DNA of 64,000 bases from Mycobacterium sp. E787 (GTDB lineage Bacteria > Actinomycetota > Actinomycetes > Mycobacteriales > Mycobacteriaceae). Within the stretch, counting starts at the first letter, position 1. Each line of letters begins with the position of its first letter. The notes beneath the pieces are model-generated. The model saw only the letters and a program-made list of their open reading frames with translations, ran no database searches and was not told the origin of the DNA. Positions 54,923 through 62,904 of this stretch are shown piece after piece. Position numbers and translations under genes: made by a program. The stretch covers positions 62,001 through 126,000 of the forward strand of contig NZ_LZKL01000016.1 of the NCBI RefSeq assembly GCF_001668725.1, read 5' to 3'.

Positions 54923-54959
54923 CGTTATCGAGCCGGGGGCCCCAGAGCGGCTCCCCGAT

Positions 54960-55763
54960 TCAGCCCTGCTGAATGTTGTTGTCGTAGCCCGAATCGGTGA
55001 TCTTCGGTGTGCCCGAGTGGTAGGTGACATTGTTGGAGTATCCGGAGACGGTGATGCTGTCGACGCTGTCGACGGTGACCTTGTTGTTGTAGCTGGAGAT
55101 CGCGAGGCTGGCGCAGTGGCCGGTGACGCTGAATTCGATGCCGTAGCTCGACAGCTTCAGGCTGCCGTTGTTGCAGGCGTGGTCGATGACCGTGTTGCTG
55201 TAGCCGGTGGACTCGAGGGTGTCGGCGCTGTCGACGGTGACGTTGTTGTAGTAGCCGCCCGCCGTGACGCTCGCGCAGTGGCCGGTCACCACGTATTTGC
55301 TGTTGTAGCCGGCCAGGATGAGCCTGCCGTCGTTGCAGGCGACCTGCCTGGTCTCGCCGGTGCCGCTCAGTCGCAGCTCGCCGCCCTGGGGTACGGCGGT
55401 GGGACCGCTCGACGTCGTCTTGGCGCCGCCGCCCCGGGAGATCGAGGTGCTTGAACCCGACCTGACGAAGACCATCACCAGGCTGACGACGGCCGGCACC
55501 ACCACCGCCAGCAGGATGAGGACGAGGAACCAGGGGTAGGGCTTTCTGCGCCGCGGTGGCGTGCCGAAGCCGTACGGCGCGCCGCCCGTGTATGTCGGAC
55601 CGCTCGTGTACGTCCCACCGCCCGTGTACGGCGGGGGATTCTCGGTATACGTCGCGCCCCCGGTGTACGGGGGCGTGCTCGGCGGGGTCCGCGTGACGTC
55701 GGCAAGCTCTTGTTCCAGCTCGCGGATCCGCTTTTCGGGATCGTCGTCCTTCATTTGCCACAT
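54960..55763 (-). CDS. DUF3060-family membrane protein
   Basis: This 267-residue protein starts with a short charged helix (DPEKRIRELEQELADV), then a Pro/Tyr/Thr/Gly-rich region with repeated YTGG and YT blocks (about 25-68). One membrane helix follows near 75-98 (PWFLVLILLAVVVPAVVSLVMVF). The external part repeats short beta strands, with CxS/GH residues and Asn-rich YNNKVTVDSVDSITVSGYSNNVTYH, as in DUF3060, a likely beta-solenoid. The start could instead be the ATG at 55754. Function unknown. Confidence 0.78.
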   Translation of the reverse strand: MWQMKDDDPEKRIRELEQELADVTRTPPSTPPYTGGATYTENPPPYTGGGTYTSGPTYTGGAPYGFGTPPRRRKPYPWFLVLILLAVVVPAVVSLVMVFVRSGSSTSISRGGGAKTTSSGPTAVPQGGELRLSGTGETRQVACNDGRLILAGYNSKYVVTGHCASVTAGGYYNNVTVDSADTLESTGYSNTVIDHACNNGSLKLSSYGIEFSVTGHCASLAISSYNNKVTVDSVDSITVSGYSNNVTYHSGTPKITDSGYDNNIQQG

Positions 55764-55880
55764 GGTTCCACATCCGCAGCCCGCCGCACAGCCCTCAATT
55801 TGCGGGGGATCGGCGGGCGGCGAGCAAGGCAATTTGCTTTGGCGCATCGCATTTTTGGCACGCCTGGCCGAGACGAGCCC

Positions 55881-57119
55881 CTACGGCAGCGGTAACGGCG
55901 GGATTGGGTTGCCCAGCAGGATCGACGAACAGTTCTGCGGCGCAGGCACATTGGCGAAGCGCTGCTTGATCCAGGCGATCGAGTTCGGCAGCCACAGCGC
56001 GAGGCTCAAGATGTGGCTGAGCGCGGCGTACTCCTCGTAGTGGACCGCCACGCCCGCCGCGCAGTAGTCGCGGGCGAGCGTGCGCACGTCGCCGGCGATC
56101 ATCACGCCGTCGCCGGCGCCGATGCCCGGCTTGTTGCCCGCCGTGCCCTCGCGCTCCCCGCCGGCGCCCTGGCCGATGAACAGCGGGATCTTCGGCGTGC
56201 CGCCGGTGCCCATGATCAGCTTGTTGACCGTCTCGACGTAGATCGGGATGCTCTCGGGGGTCGGGTACTCGGGCTTGGCCAGCTGCTGCCACGTCAGGCC
56301 CGCGTACCTCAGGCCGAGGACGTCGACGATCGACGTATTCTGCAGCTCCTTGCAGATCTCGATGCCGCGGTCACTGAGATACGGCGTGAAATCGATTGCG
56401 AACGCGCGCGCGATCCCGACGAGGGCCATCGCCATGACGCCGGCCCACATCTGGCTGCCCTCGACGTAGTGCAGGTTGTGCGCCGGGTGGACGAGCACGC
56501 CGCCGATCGCCGCGCCGATCAGGTGCTGGTAGACGTCGGGTGCGTACGTCTTCGCGTATTCGGCGGCCCACTCGGTGGCGATCGCACCGCCGGAATATCC
56601 CAGCATTGCGACCTTGGCGTCGCTGTCGATGGTCGACGAGTTGAACGCGGCCCGGATCGAGTCGAGCGTGTTGATTCCGTACTCGGGACCCGCGGCGAAG
56701 TCCGCCGCCTGACCCTCGGTGTCGGGGACGATGACCGTGTACCCCTCGGCGAGGAACGGGCCGAAGACGCCCAGCTCGACGTTGGGGACGAGTCCTGCCA
56801 GCGTGGGTCGTCCGCCCGCGATCGCATACGACGGCTCGTCGTTCTGGTTGAGCGAGTCGTAGGCGGACTGATACGAGATCACCTTCGTCTTGTGTCCCAA
56901 CCCCCGCGGCCGGATGACCGACGTGACATTGACGGTCGGGGTGTTCCTCTGGCCGGTCGACCGGTAGAGCAGCTGCGTGGTCTCGAGCAGCGTCGGCAAA
57001 CCCACGATGTGGTACGGAACGTGGCGCGACTTCAGCACCGTTCCCGCCGTGATGTCCGGCAGCGGCTTGTCGCCGGTGTAGGAGTAGAACGGGTCATCCT
57101 TCGGATGCGGCGGGATCAT
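55881..57119 (-). CDS. LIP-family triacylglycerol lipase
   Basis: This 412-residue lipase matches the secretory lipase (LIP) family. The nucleophile Ser is in VAMLGYSGGAIATEWAAEYA near residue 180, with the acid near the GAGDGVMIAGD segment and the His in the ALSHILSLALWLPNS region. The C-terminus has CSSILLGNPIPPLPLP. No clear signal peptide is seen at the N-terminus (MIPPHPKDDPFYSYTGDKPLPD). The gene lies 9 bp downstream of the E2-like acyltransferase on the same strand, so they are likely one operon. Confidence 0.85.
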   Translation of the reverse strand: MIPPHPKDDPFYSYTGDKPLPDITAGTVLKSRHVPYHIVGLPTLLETTQLLYRSTGQRNTPTVNVTSVIRPRGLGHKTKVISYQSAYDSLNQNDEPSYAIAGGRPTLAGLVPNVELGVFGPFLAEGYTVIVPDTEGQAADFAAGPEYGINTLDSIRAAFNSSTIDSDAKVAMLGYSGGAIATEWAAEYAKTYAPDVYQHLIGAAIGGVLVHPAHNLHYVEGSQMWAGVMAMALVGIARAFAIDFTPYLSDRGIEICKELQNTSIVDVLGLRYAGLTWQQLAKPEYPTPESIPIYVETVNKLIMGTGGTPKIPLFIGQGAGGEREGTAGNKPGIGAGDGVMIAGDVRTLARDYCAAGVAVHYEEYAALSHILSLALWLPNSIAWIKQRFANVPAPQNCSSILLGNPIPPLPLP

Positions 57120-57128
57120 GGCCTCCCC

Positions 57129-58070
57129 TTAAGCGTGGCGCTGCGCCTTCGACCGGCTCGGCGCGGTCGCCGGCCTCTTGCCGTTGGACCGCACGGTGGC
57201 GGGCTGCCGCTTGCGTGGCGGGATGGTCCTGGGCACCGGGTCGAAGGCGGCGGGGTCGGCCAGGTACGCGCGGAAGATGCCGGCCATCGTCGCCGCCTGG
57301 TAGCCGTCGACGAACCGGTGGTCCAGGCCGATCGACAGCGGCAGCACCGGGCGCACGACGGGTTGGCCGCCCAACGCCAACACCTTGTCCCTCACCGCGC
57401 CGATCATGATCCCGAGCGGCACATGGCAGAACGTGGGCCAGGGGGCGGCGGCCGTGTCGAGGCCGTAGGTGCCCACATTGCTCACGAGTATCGAGCCGTA
57501 CGGGCGGGCTTCCAGCCCGAGGAAGGGAATGGGCAACTGCAGGCTTTCGGTGATAAAGCCCATCGCATCCATCACCGGGCGAAGGAGCAGCGGCGGCAGC
57601 CCCTTGACCATCGCCTTGCCCTTCTTGAACTGCGGATCCTCGTCGTGGCGAATGCGTGCGACGTGATCGGCGAGTTCCTTGGCGATCGCCCAGGGCGGTT
57701 TCTCGTTGATGCGGCGCACCACGGTGCCGGAGAGATCGGTGCCGGCGGCTGCGGCTCCGGATATCAGGTCCGTCCGCAGCGATACCACGAAGAAGCAGTC
57801 GACGGTCGGGGACGGCAGGAAGCCGCCCAGCACCACCCGGCCGTTAAGGCCCGGCAGCGCTTCGATGACCTTGCCGGCGGCCCGACCGACGAGGTCCATG
57901 GGGGTGACGTGCTGGCCCGTCGCCTCCCGGACCTGGCGCAGGTACTCGAGCAGCCGCGCCGCTTCGATATCCATCGTCGCCCAAATGATCGGGTCTTTCC
58001 GCGGCCGCCAGGTGGCCATGGCGACCTTCCGCCAGACGGAGAACGGGATGACGGATGGAGTGGTCCACAT
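57129..58070 (-). CDS. E2-like acyltransferase without lipoyl domain
   Basis: This 313-residue protein has the catalytic core of 2-oxoacid dehydrogenase acyltransferases. The active-site motif is LPLSIGLDHRFVDGYQAATMAGIFRAYLADP near residue 256 (HRxxDG). SILVSNVGTYGLDTAAAPWP is the conserved strand before it. Lipoyl and peripheral-subunit-binding domains are missing, and the end is a basic tail (RKRQPATVRSNGKRPATAPSRSKAQRHA). It may transfer acyl groups to another carrier. The ATG at 58070 follows GAGGAAG. It is upstream of the lipase gene in the same direction. Confidence 0.83.
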   Translation of the reverse strand: MWTTPSVIPFSVWRKVAMATWRPRKDPIIWATMDIEAARLLEYLRQVREATGQHVTPMDLVGRAAGKVIEALPGLNGRVVLGGFLPSPTVDCFFVVSLRTDLISGAAAAGTDLSGTVVRRINEKPPWAIAKELADHVARIRHDEDPQFKKGKAMVKGLPPLLLRPVMDAMGFITESLQLPIPFLGLEARPYGSILVSNVGTYGLDTAAAPWPTFCHVPLGIMIGAVRDKVLALGGQPVVRPVLPLSIGLDHRFVDGYQAATMAGIFRAYLADPAAFDPVPRTIPPRKRQPATVRSNGKRPATAPSRSKAQRHA

Positions 58071-58288
58071 GATCGGAACTTCCTCTTCGAAGCAGGTACC
58101 CGAGTCTTCGCCCGGAGTCGGAATGCGGACAGAGCACAAGGTCCCCACGTCCCCGGGTGAATTCCTGCCCAACAGGCGGCGAAGCGGAAGGTTCGGCCGG
58201 AAACACGGGTGTAACGTCCGGACTCGACAGACCACCTGCTCACTCTTGGCCTGCTCGCCTGCAAGCCAACGGATTCATAGGGGATGCC

Positions 58289-59560
58289 GTGAGCACATCC
58301 GAGATGGCCGACGAGGTCGTCGTCTCGCGCCACGACGAGGGGTTGCTGCTCGGCGGTGACCCCGCCGCCGTCGAGTCCTACCTGGCGCGGCTGCGGGCGA
58401 CCGCAGGGCAGGCGATGCGCGTCGCCGGGATCGACGGCTCCGCGCTCACGAGCGGGCTCGCCGGGCTGGCGGCGCTGCTGGCCGACTCCGGCAAGTACGT
58501 GCAGCTGCATCGCGACGGCCTCGAAGCGTTGAAGGATGGCAACCTGGTTCCCCTCAGCGACGGCATCTTTCGGTTGACGACGGGCGCCGAGGTGCTCGCG
58601 CCCCTGCAGTGGCGACCGGCGGGGCTCGGCCCGGAGGCGATGCTGTCGGCGCAGATGATCGCGGTGCAGATGGCGTTGACGTCCGCGGTGGCCCAGGTGG
58701 AGGACGCCGTGCGGCGCGTGGAGGACAAGGTCGAGTCGGTGCTCGAAGTCGCCCGCGCCCAGCGCGCCGGCGACGTGCTGGGCAATAACCTGACGCTGTC
58801 GCGGATGGTCGAGTCGCTGGAGAAGTACGGGTCGCTGCCCGAGGCGTACTGGGATTCGGTCGCGGCGCTGGGGCCTGCGCTGAATGTCACCGTCGAGCAA
58901 CTGCGCAACCATGTCCGGCGCATCCTGGCGTCGTTCGATCACACCGTGGGCGTGCAGCACCGCGCCGACAAGCTGCGAAACGCGATCAACGACAACCGGC
59001 TTGGCGACACGCTGAGCCTGCTGGTAATCGCGGAAGAAGCGCTGCACAAGTGGCAGCGACTGCACCTCGCGCGCATCGAGTCGACGCAACCCGAGGAGCT
59101 GCTCCGCGCGATCGACGAAGCCCGCGAGCTCGTCGACCATCATCTCCGCGAGGACATCGACATCTACGGCAGCGCGAAGGAAGTGCTCGACCGGTTCGGG
59201 AAGCCTTCGGTTCTCGACGGCTTCCGATTCTGGGCGGTGCGGGAGCTGGCCAAACAACGCTGCGCTCTGCGCGACGAACTCGACCGTTTCGCCGAGGCCC
59301 GCCACCACCAGGTAGAGACCTGGGAGGACTTCCACATTCCGAGCGTGTTCGACGCGGCCTTCGCCACTATCGGTGCTGTCGGAGCCACCACCGGCCATGC
59401 GCTGGTTGCCGTGGGCCGCGGGCTCGTCTGGGTGGGCGGTCAGCTGGCGGGGCCGTTCCGGGACAAAGGCGCCGACGAGGGGCCGAATGTCAAGGGCGGC
59501 AAGGACTCTGAATGCCAGGCGGGCAACGCCGGGCTCGAGGAAGCCGCGTCACTGCCGTAG
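58289..59560 (+). CDS. Hypothetical protein with central coiled coil
   Basis: This 423-residue soluble protein is not one I recognise. It begins VSTSEMADEVVVSRHDEGLLLGGDPAAVESYLARLRATAG, and the middle (about 125-165) has VAQVEDAVRRVEDKVESVLEVARAQRAGDVLGN, a heptad-like coiled coil. Most of the remainder is alpha-helical and charged. A Gly/Ala-rich hydrophobic stretch near residues 355-390 (FDAAFATIGAVGATTGHALVAVGRGLVWVGG) may touch the membrane. The GTG at 58289 is the best start. It is divergent from the E2-like/lipase genes. Confidence 0.7.
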   Translation: MSTSEMADEVVVSRHDEGLLLGGDPAAVESYLARLRATAGQAMRVAGIDGSALTSGLAGLAALLADSGKYVQLHRDGLEALKDGNLVPLSDGIFRLTTGAEVLAPLQWRPAGLGPEAMLSAQMIAVQMALTSAVAQVEDAVRRVEDKVESVLEVARAQRAGDVLGNNLTLSRMVESLEKYGSLPEAYWDSVAALGPALNVTVEQLRNHVRRILASFDHTVGVQHRADKLRNAINDNRLGDTLSLLVIAEEALHKWQRLHLARIESTQPEELLRAIDEARELVDHHLREDIDIYGSAKEVLDRFGKPSVLDGFRFWAVRELAKQRCALRDELDRFAEARHHQVETWEDFHIPSVFDAAFATIGAVGATTGHALVAVGRGLVWVGGQLAGPFRDKGADEGPNVKGGKDSECQAGNAGLEEAASLP

Positions 59561-59674
59561 GCCCACATCGGGCCGCGTCGGTCACCTCCGTCCCACCAGT
59601 CACGCGGCGAAACCACTATGCGAAGTGTCCGCCTAACAGCGACTTTCAGCGACAAGCTGGTTAGTGCCGTCAGT

Positions 59675-60019
59675 TCAGCGCCGACTGAGCGCTTTGCGCT
59701 TGCTCGACGTAGCCCTGGTTGAGCGATCCGCGGGGCCGCCTTTGACCTTCTTTGCCGCGCGCACCGGTCGAACATCGAATGTCAGGCCGACTGGTGCGAG
59801 CATGTTGACGAGGGCATCGAGGCTGAACTTGGTGATCTTTCCGTTCAGGAGATCCGAAACTCGGGGCTGGGTCACGCGCAGACGCGCGGCGGCTTCCGTC
59901 TGCGTCCAACCTTCTTCCCTGATCCGCCGCTCGATGGCGATCATGAGGAGGCCGCGCGCGGTCAGGTTGGCGGCCTCCTCTGGGGTCTCAGCGAGGTCGT
60001 AGAACACGCTGTCAGCCAT
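59675..60019 (-). CDS. HigA-type XRE antitoxin
   Basis: This 114-residue helix-turn-helix protein has the Xre/Cro domain in residues 22-80: IAIERRIREEGWTQTEAAARLRVTQPRVSDLLNGKITKFSLDALVNMLAPVG. This is the form found in phage-type HigA antitoxins (DUF2384-free, HTH_37). The basic Ser/Arg-rich tail is unusual. It overlaps the 3' end of the toxin reading frame by 58 nt on the same strand. Such antitoxins bind the toxin and repress their own promoter. Confidence 0.85.
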   Translation of the reverse strand: MADSVFYDLAETPEEAANLTARGLLMIAIERRIREEGWTQTEAAARLRVTQPRVSDLLNGKITKFSLDALVNMLAPVGLTFDVRPVRAAKKVKGGPADRSTRATSSKRKALSRR

Positions 60020-60345
60020 TCTCTTGCCTCCCGGTAGCGCTTCTTGGCCAGATCGATATCGGTCTTCGGTGTCCTCTGCGACTTCTTCGTGAAGACGTGA
60101 AGGACGCAGATCGTGCCGTGGAACTTCGCGACATACATAAGCCGCGCAATGCCGTCGGCGTCCTGCACTCGTATCTCGTACGCACCGGGGCCTACGGCGC
60201 TTACCGGTTTGTAGTTGTTGGGCATCAGCCCCATCTGCAGTCGAAGCTACTGCTGGCCGGACTCATACCGAATGGCCGGACGTTGCTCGCGGACGTCGTC
60301 GCGACTTGCGCCAAGCCATCTAATCGGCTTCCGAACAATGCCCAC
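59962..60345 (-). pseudogene. HigB-type RelE toxin broken by an in-frame amber codon
   Basis: The frame that encodes MGLMPNNYKPVSAVGPGAYEIRV, then MYVAKFHGTICVLHVFTKKSQRTPKTDIDLAKKRYREA, is the C-terminal two-thirds of a phage-type HigB toxin. Upstream in the same frame, a GTG at 60345 starts 32 sense codons (GIVRKPIRWLGASRDDVREQ and on) that match the usual HigB N-terminus. A TAG at 60247-60249 interrupts the two parts at codon 33. A single base change from TTG (Leu) would explain it. An ATG at 60234 could restart a shortened product. Confidence 0.8.
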
Positions 60346-60452
60346 TTTATATCAGAACCAATATAGATGCCAGACGCGGAAACTCGCCCGGCACCTGACG
60401 TCGACGGCCATGACCGCATCTAAGCGCCGGACACCGACACGTAACCACGACT

Positions 60453-60490
60453 ACGGCAGCCCGCCCGCGGCGCGGGCCGGAGGCTGCCGT
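60453..60490. other. Strong stem-loop between divergent higBA and crotonase genes
   Basis: ACGGCAGCC at 60453-60461 is a perfect inverse of GGCTGCCGT at 60482-60490. Inside is a second stem, GCCCG at 60463-60467 with CGGGC at 60473-60477. Further out, CCGACAC (60434-60440) pairs with GTGTCGG (60489-60495). The 245-bp space from 60346 to 60590 carries no gene I can support, so this is either a terminator remnant or a structured RNA or DNA element. Confidence 0.6.
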
Positions 60491-60534
60491 GTCGGCCCAG
60501 GACGACAGACCTCGGGCTGAAATCGGCTCTTGCT

Positions 60535-60557
60535 TTTCGTAACGTTGTTTCGTAACG
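60535..60557. promoter_or_regulatory. Direct repeats in the crotonase promoter
   Basis: TTTCGTAACG occurs twice, at 60535-60544 and 60548-60557, with a 13-bp period, 34 bp before the crotonase ATG. The inner part also forms an ACGTT/AACGT inverted pair. The TetR gene downstream in the same operon is the obvious candidate to bind here. The assignment is by position. Confidence 0.5.
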
Positions 60558-60590
60558 TCGATACAAATCAATGCGGCCCGAAGGAGCATC

Positions 60591-61289
60591 ATGAGTGGAC
60601 CGGTCACCTATCGTCGCGACGAGTCCATTGCGCTGATCACGATGGACGACGGGAAGGTCAACGCGCTGGGGCCGACCATGCTGCAGGCGCTCAACGAGGC
60701 GCTCGACAACGCCGATCGCGACGACGTCGGCGCGGTGGTCATCGCCGGCAACCACCGGGTGTTCAGCGGCGGCTTCGACCTGAAGGTCTTCAAAGCCGGC
60801 GAGCCACAAGCGGCGATCGACATGCTCAGGGCCGGGTTCGAGCTGTCCTACCGGCTGCTGTCCTACCCGAAGCCGGTCGTCATGGCGTGCACGGGCCCGG
60901 CCATCGCGATGGGAGCATTCCTGGTGTGCAGCGGCGATCACCGAATCGCCGCACCGGGATACAACATTCAGGCCAACGAGGTCGCCATCGGGATGGTCCT
61001 CCCCTACGCGGCCCTGGCGATCATGAAGCTGCGCCTCACGCCGTCGGCGTATCAGCAGTCGGCCGGGCTGTCCAAGGTGTTCTTCGGCGAGACCGCCCTG
61101 GCCGCGGGATTCATCGACGAGATCGACCTGCCGGAGCGGGTGCTCGGCCGCGCCCAGGAGGCCGCCCTCGAATTCACCAAGCTCGATCCCGCCGCGCATG
61201 CGGCCAGCAAGCTGCGCGCCCGCGCCGATGCCCTCAAGGAGCTGCGCGCCGGAATAGACCGCGTGCCAGCCGAACTCGGGGCCCAGTAG
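60591..61289 (+). CDS. Enoyl-CoA hydratase/isomerase (crotonase) family protein
   Basis: This 232-residue crotonase has MDDGKVNALGPTMLQALNEAL, the oxyanion sequences NHRVFSGGFDLKVFKAG and ACTGPAIAMGAFLVCSGD, and a NEVAIGMVLPYAALAI active-site loop in which the usual acidic residues are partly absent, so the precise reaction is uncertain. Length is near that of delta-isomerases. The ATG follows a CGAAGGAGCATC site. A TetR gene begins 7 bp after its stop and is likely co-transcribed. Confidence 0.87.
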   Translation: MSGPVTYRRDESIALITMDDGKVNALGPTMLQALNEALDNADRDDVGAVVIAGNHRVFSGGFDLKVFKAGEPQAAIDMLRAGFELSYRLLSYPKPVVMACTGPAIAMGAFLVCSGDHRIAAPGYNIQANEVAIGMVLPYAALAIMKLRLTPSAYQQSAGLSKVFFGETALAAGFIDEIDLPERVLGRAQEAALEFTKLDPAAHAASKLRARADALKELRAGIDRVPAELGAQ

Positions 61290-61296
61290 CAGCGGG

Positions 61297-61887
61297 ATGC
61301 CGAGGCCCAAACAGCGCACCCCGGAGCTTCGCGACCAACTGCTGAAGGTCGCGGTCTCCACGTTGAACGAGGAGGGCCTGTCGGGGTTGACCACCCGGCG
61401 CGTGGCCGAGCAGGCCGGCACCTCGGTGCCCGCGGTGTACGAGTTGTTCCAGGACAAGCGCGGGCTGCTGCGCGCGGTGTTCTTCGAGGGATTCGCGATG
61501 CTCTCCGGCCGGCTGCTTGCCGTGCCCGAGACCGACGACGCGGTCGCCGACGTGCAGCGACTCATTCCGGTGTTTCGCCGGTTCTGTCTGGATTACCCGG
61601 CGCTGGCCCGGGTGATGTTCTCGCGGCCGTTCCAGGATTTCGACCCCGGACCCGAGGAACTCGCGGCGTCGCCGTCAATGCGAGAGATCTTCGTCGGGCG
61701 GATCAAGCGGTGCACCGATGCCGGGCTGCTCACCGGCGACCCGCTCGATATCGCACACGTATTGCTTGCTCTGGCACAGGGTTTGGCGGTGCAGGAGGGC
61801 GGCCGCTGGCTGGGCGACTCGAAGGCGTCGGTGAACCGGCGCTGGGATGTCGGGGTGACCGGGATTCTGAGGGGCTTTGCAGGCTGA
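61297..61887 (+). CDS. TetR-family regulator downstream of the crotonase gene
   Basis: This 196-residue TetR protein has the helix-turn-helix RDQLLKVAVSTLNEEGLSGLTTRRVAEQAGTSVPAVYELFQDKRGLLRAVF at about residues 12-62. The second half, PVFRRFCLDYPALARVMFSRPF, is typical of the TetR_C_13-like ligand domain. It is 7 bp from the crotonase gene with the same direction and likely regulates it. Start at the ATG at 61297 follows a CAGCGGG leader. Confidence 0.87.
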   Translation: MPRPKQRTPELRDQLLKVAVSTLNEEGLSGLTTRRVAEQAGTSVPAVYELFQDKRGLLRAVFFEGFAMLSGRLLAVPETDDAVADVQRLIPVFRRFCLDYPALARVMFSRPFQDFDPGPEELAASPSMREIFVGRIKRCTDAGLLTGDPLDIAHVLLALAQGLAVQEGGRWLGDSKASVNRRWDVGVTGILRGFAG

Positions 61888-61900
61888 AGCCTCGGCCCTC

Positions 61901-61920
61901 GTACTACAAATACGTAGTAC
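61901..61920. promoter_or_regulatory. Palindrome in the VapBC promoter
   Basis: GTACTAC (61901-61907) and GTAGTAC (61914-61920) form a perfect inverted repeat with spacer AAATAC. It ends 2 bp before the first possible antitoxin ATG (61922). Such palindromes are where VapB or a VapBC complex binds to repress the operon. Confidence 0.7.
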
Positions 61921-61930
61921 AATGGCTGGC

Positions 61931-62203
61931 ATGTCCGAAGTGCCGGTGCGTGAGCTGAACCAAAATACTGCCGGGGTGCTCGCACGGGTAAAGCGCGGAG
62001 AGCAAATCGACATCACCGAGCGCGGCGTCGTCGTGGCCCGCCTGGTCCCGGCGCAGGAAAATCCCCTAGCCGAAATGATCAGCGCGGGAAGGCTTCATCC
62101 CGCCACCCTCAGTGGACCGGCGCCACGTCTATCCGGACCGGTGAGGACTGACCATGAGGCCGGCCAACTGCTGCGCGATCTGCGAGACGACGAGCGGTAT
62201 TGA
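61931..62203 (+). CDS. VapB-type (Phd fold) antitoxin
   Basis: This 90-residue protein starts SEVPVRELNQNTAGVLARVKRGEQIDITERGVVVARLVP, the standard Phd/YefM DNA-binding fold of a VapB antitoxin. The C-terminal part (PATLSGPAPRLSGPVRTDHEAGQLLRDLRDDERY) binds the toxin. An in-frame ATG at 61922 gives three more residues. The stop shares a base with the VapC ATG (TGATG). The antitoxin-first order is usual for VapBC. Confidence 0.88.
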   Translation: MSEVPVRELNQNTAGVLARVKRGEQIDITERGVVVARLVPAQENPLAEMISAGRLHPATLSGPAPRLSGPVRTDHEAGQLLRDLRDDERY

Positions 62204-62601
62204 TGCTGTATCTCGACACATCGGCCCTGATGAAACTCATACGGCGGGAACCTGAAAGCGATGCCCTCGCTGACTGGCTTGACGCGCATACACCGGCGCC
62301 GTGGGTGTCGTCGACGCTGATCGAGGTTGAGCTCCCGCGCGCCCTGCGCCGGGTGGATCCGTTGCTGCTCGCCGATGTTCCCGCGATCGTGGCTCGAGTG
62401 GCACGCTACGAAGTCGACGAGGTGGTCCGAGCCGCGGCCGCGGCGTATCCAGACATGACGTTGCGGTCGCTTGACGCGATCCATCTCGCGACCGGGGACG
62501 CGGTGTTCGGCACCCAGTTGAGCGCGTTCGTCACCTACGACGAACGCCTCCTCACCGCCGCGGCGGCAGCCGGCCTGCCGACCGCTGCTCCGGGCCGCTG
62601 A
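62203..62601 (+). CDS. VapC-type PIN-domain toxin
   Basis: This 132-residue PIN ribonuclease has the four acidic positions of the family: Asp5 in LYLDTSALMKL, the Glu in STLIEVELPRALR, the first Asp in LRSLDAIHLATG, and the Asp in FVTYDERLLTAA. Such toxins cut tRNA or rRNA in a magnesium-dependent way until bound by VapB. Length is normal (about 130). It is coupled to the antitoxin gene by the TGATG overlap. All key residues are present, so it is likely active. Confidence 0.9.
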   Translation: MLYLDTSALMKLIRREPESDALADWLDAHTPAPWVSSTLIEVELPRALRRVDPLLLADVPAIVARVARYEVDEVVRAAAAAYPDMTLRSLDAIHLATGDAVFGTQLSAFVTYDERLLTAAAAAGLPTAAPGR

Positions 62602-62904
62602 AAGTCTGAAGTCCGAACCTTGCGGTGATTGACCTAGGTCGAGACCGGGGAGATCGGCCCGATCGCGGGCCGCAACGCGCTGCACTGATTTACCGCGTCG
62701 ATGGCGCTGTTCACCGACGACGCGACATGAGCCGCGGCCTGGGCGTGGGCATCCAAAAGACGGCCAACAGAAGGGTTCAGGTACATCGGCCGTGCGGACG
62801 CACACAGTGCCGGATGACAGAGCGTCCGCGCTAGGATCCATGCGACCGAAACCTGGTGTGCCACAGCGAGCCACCGAGCACGCAACGGCTCGCGATCGGC
62901 AGCG
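62602..62904. other. Gene-free 303-bp space after vapC
   Basis: I see no gene that I can support with confidence. A minus-strand frame from an ATG at 62786 to 62634 encodes 50 residues (YLNPSVGRLLDAHAQAAAHV and on) with coding-like third positions, but without a good ribosome site or known family. No inverted repeat or tRNA was noted. It separates the vapBC pair from the quinone-oxidoreductase-like gene. Confidence 0.4.

Noticed and set aside
56013-58160. A 715-codon plus-strand frame over the lipase and acyltransferase genes
   Set aside because: Low-complexity Arg/Asp-rich translation without motifs; the minus strand holds the real lipase and E2-like enzyme.
60420-60496. Possible tRNA or attachment-site remnant
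   Set aside because: The stems are strong but there is no cloverleaf, anticodon arm or T-loop sequence, and no integrase nearby.
62634-62786. Possible 50-residue protein on the minus strand
   Set aside because: Coding-like third positions, but no ribosome site, family or neighbour support, so it is not listed as a gene.
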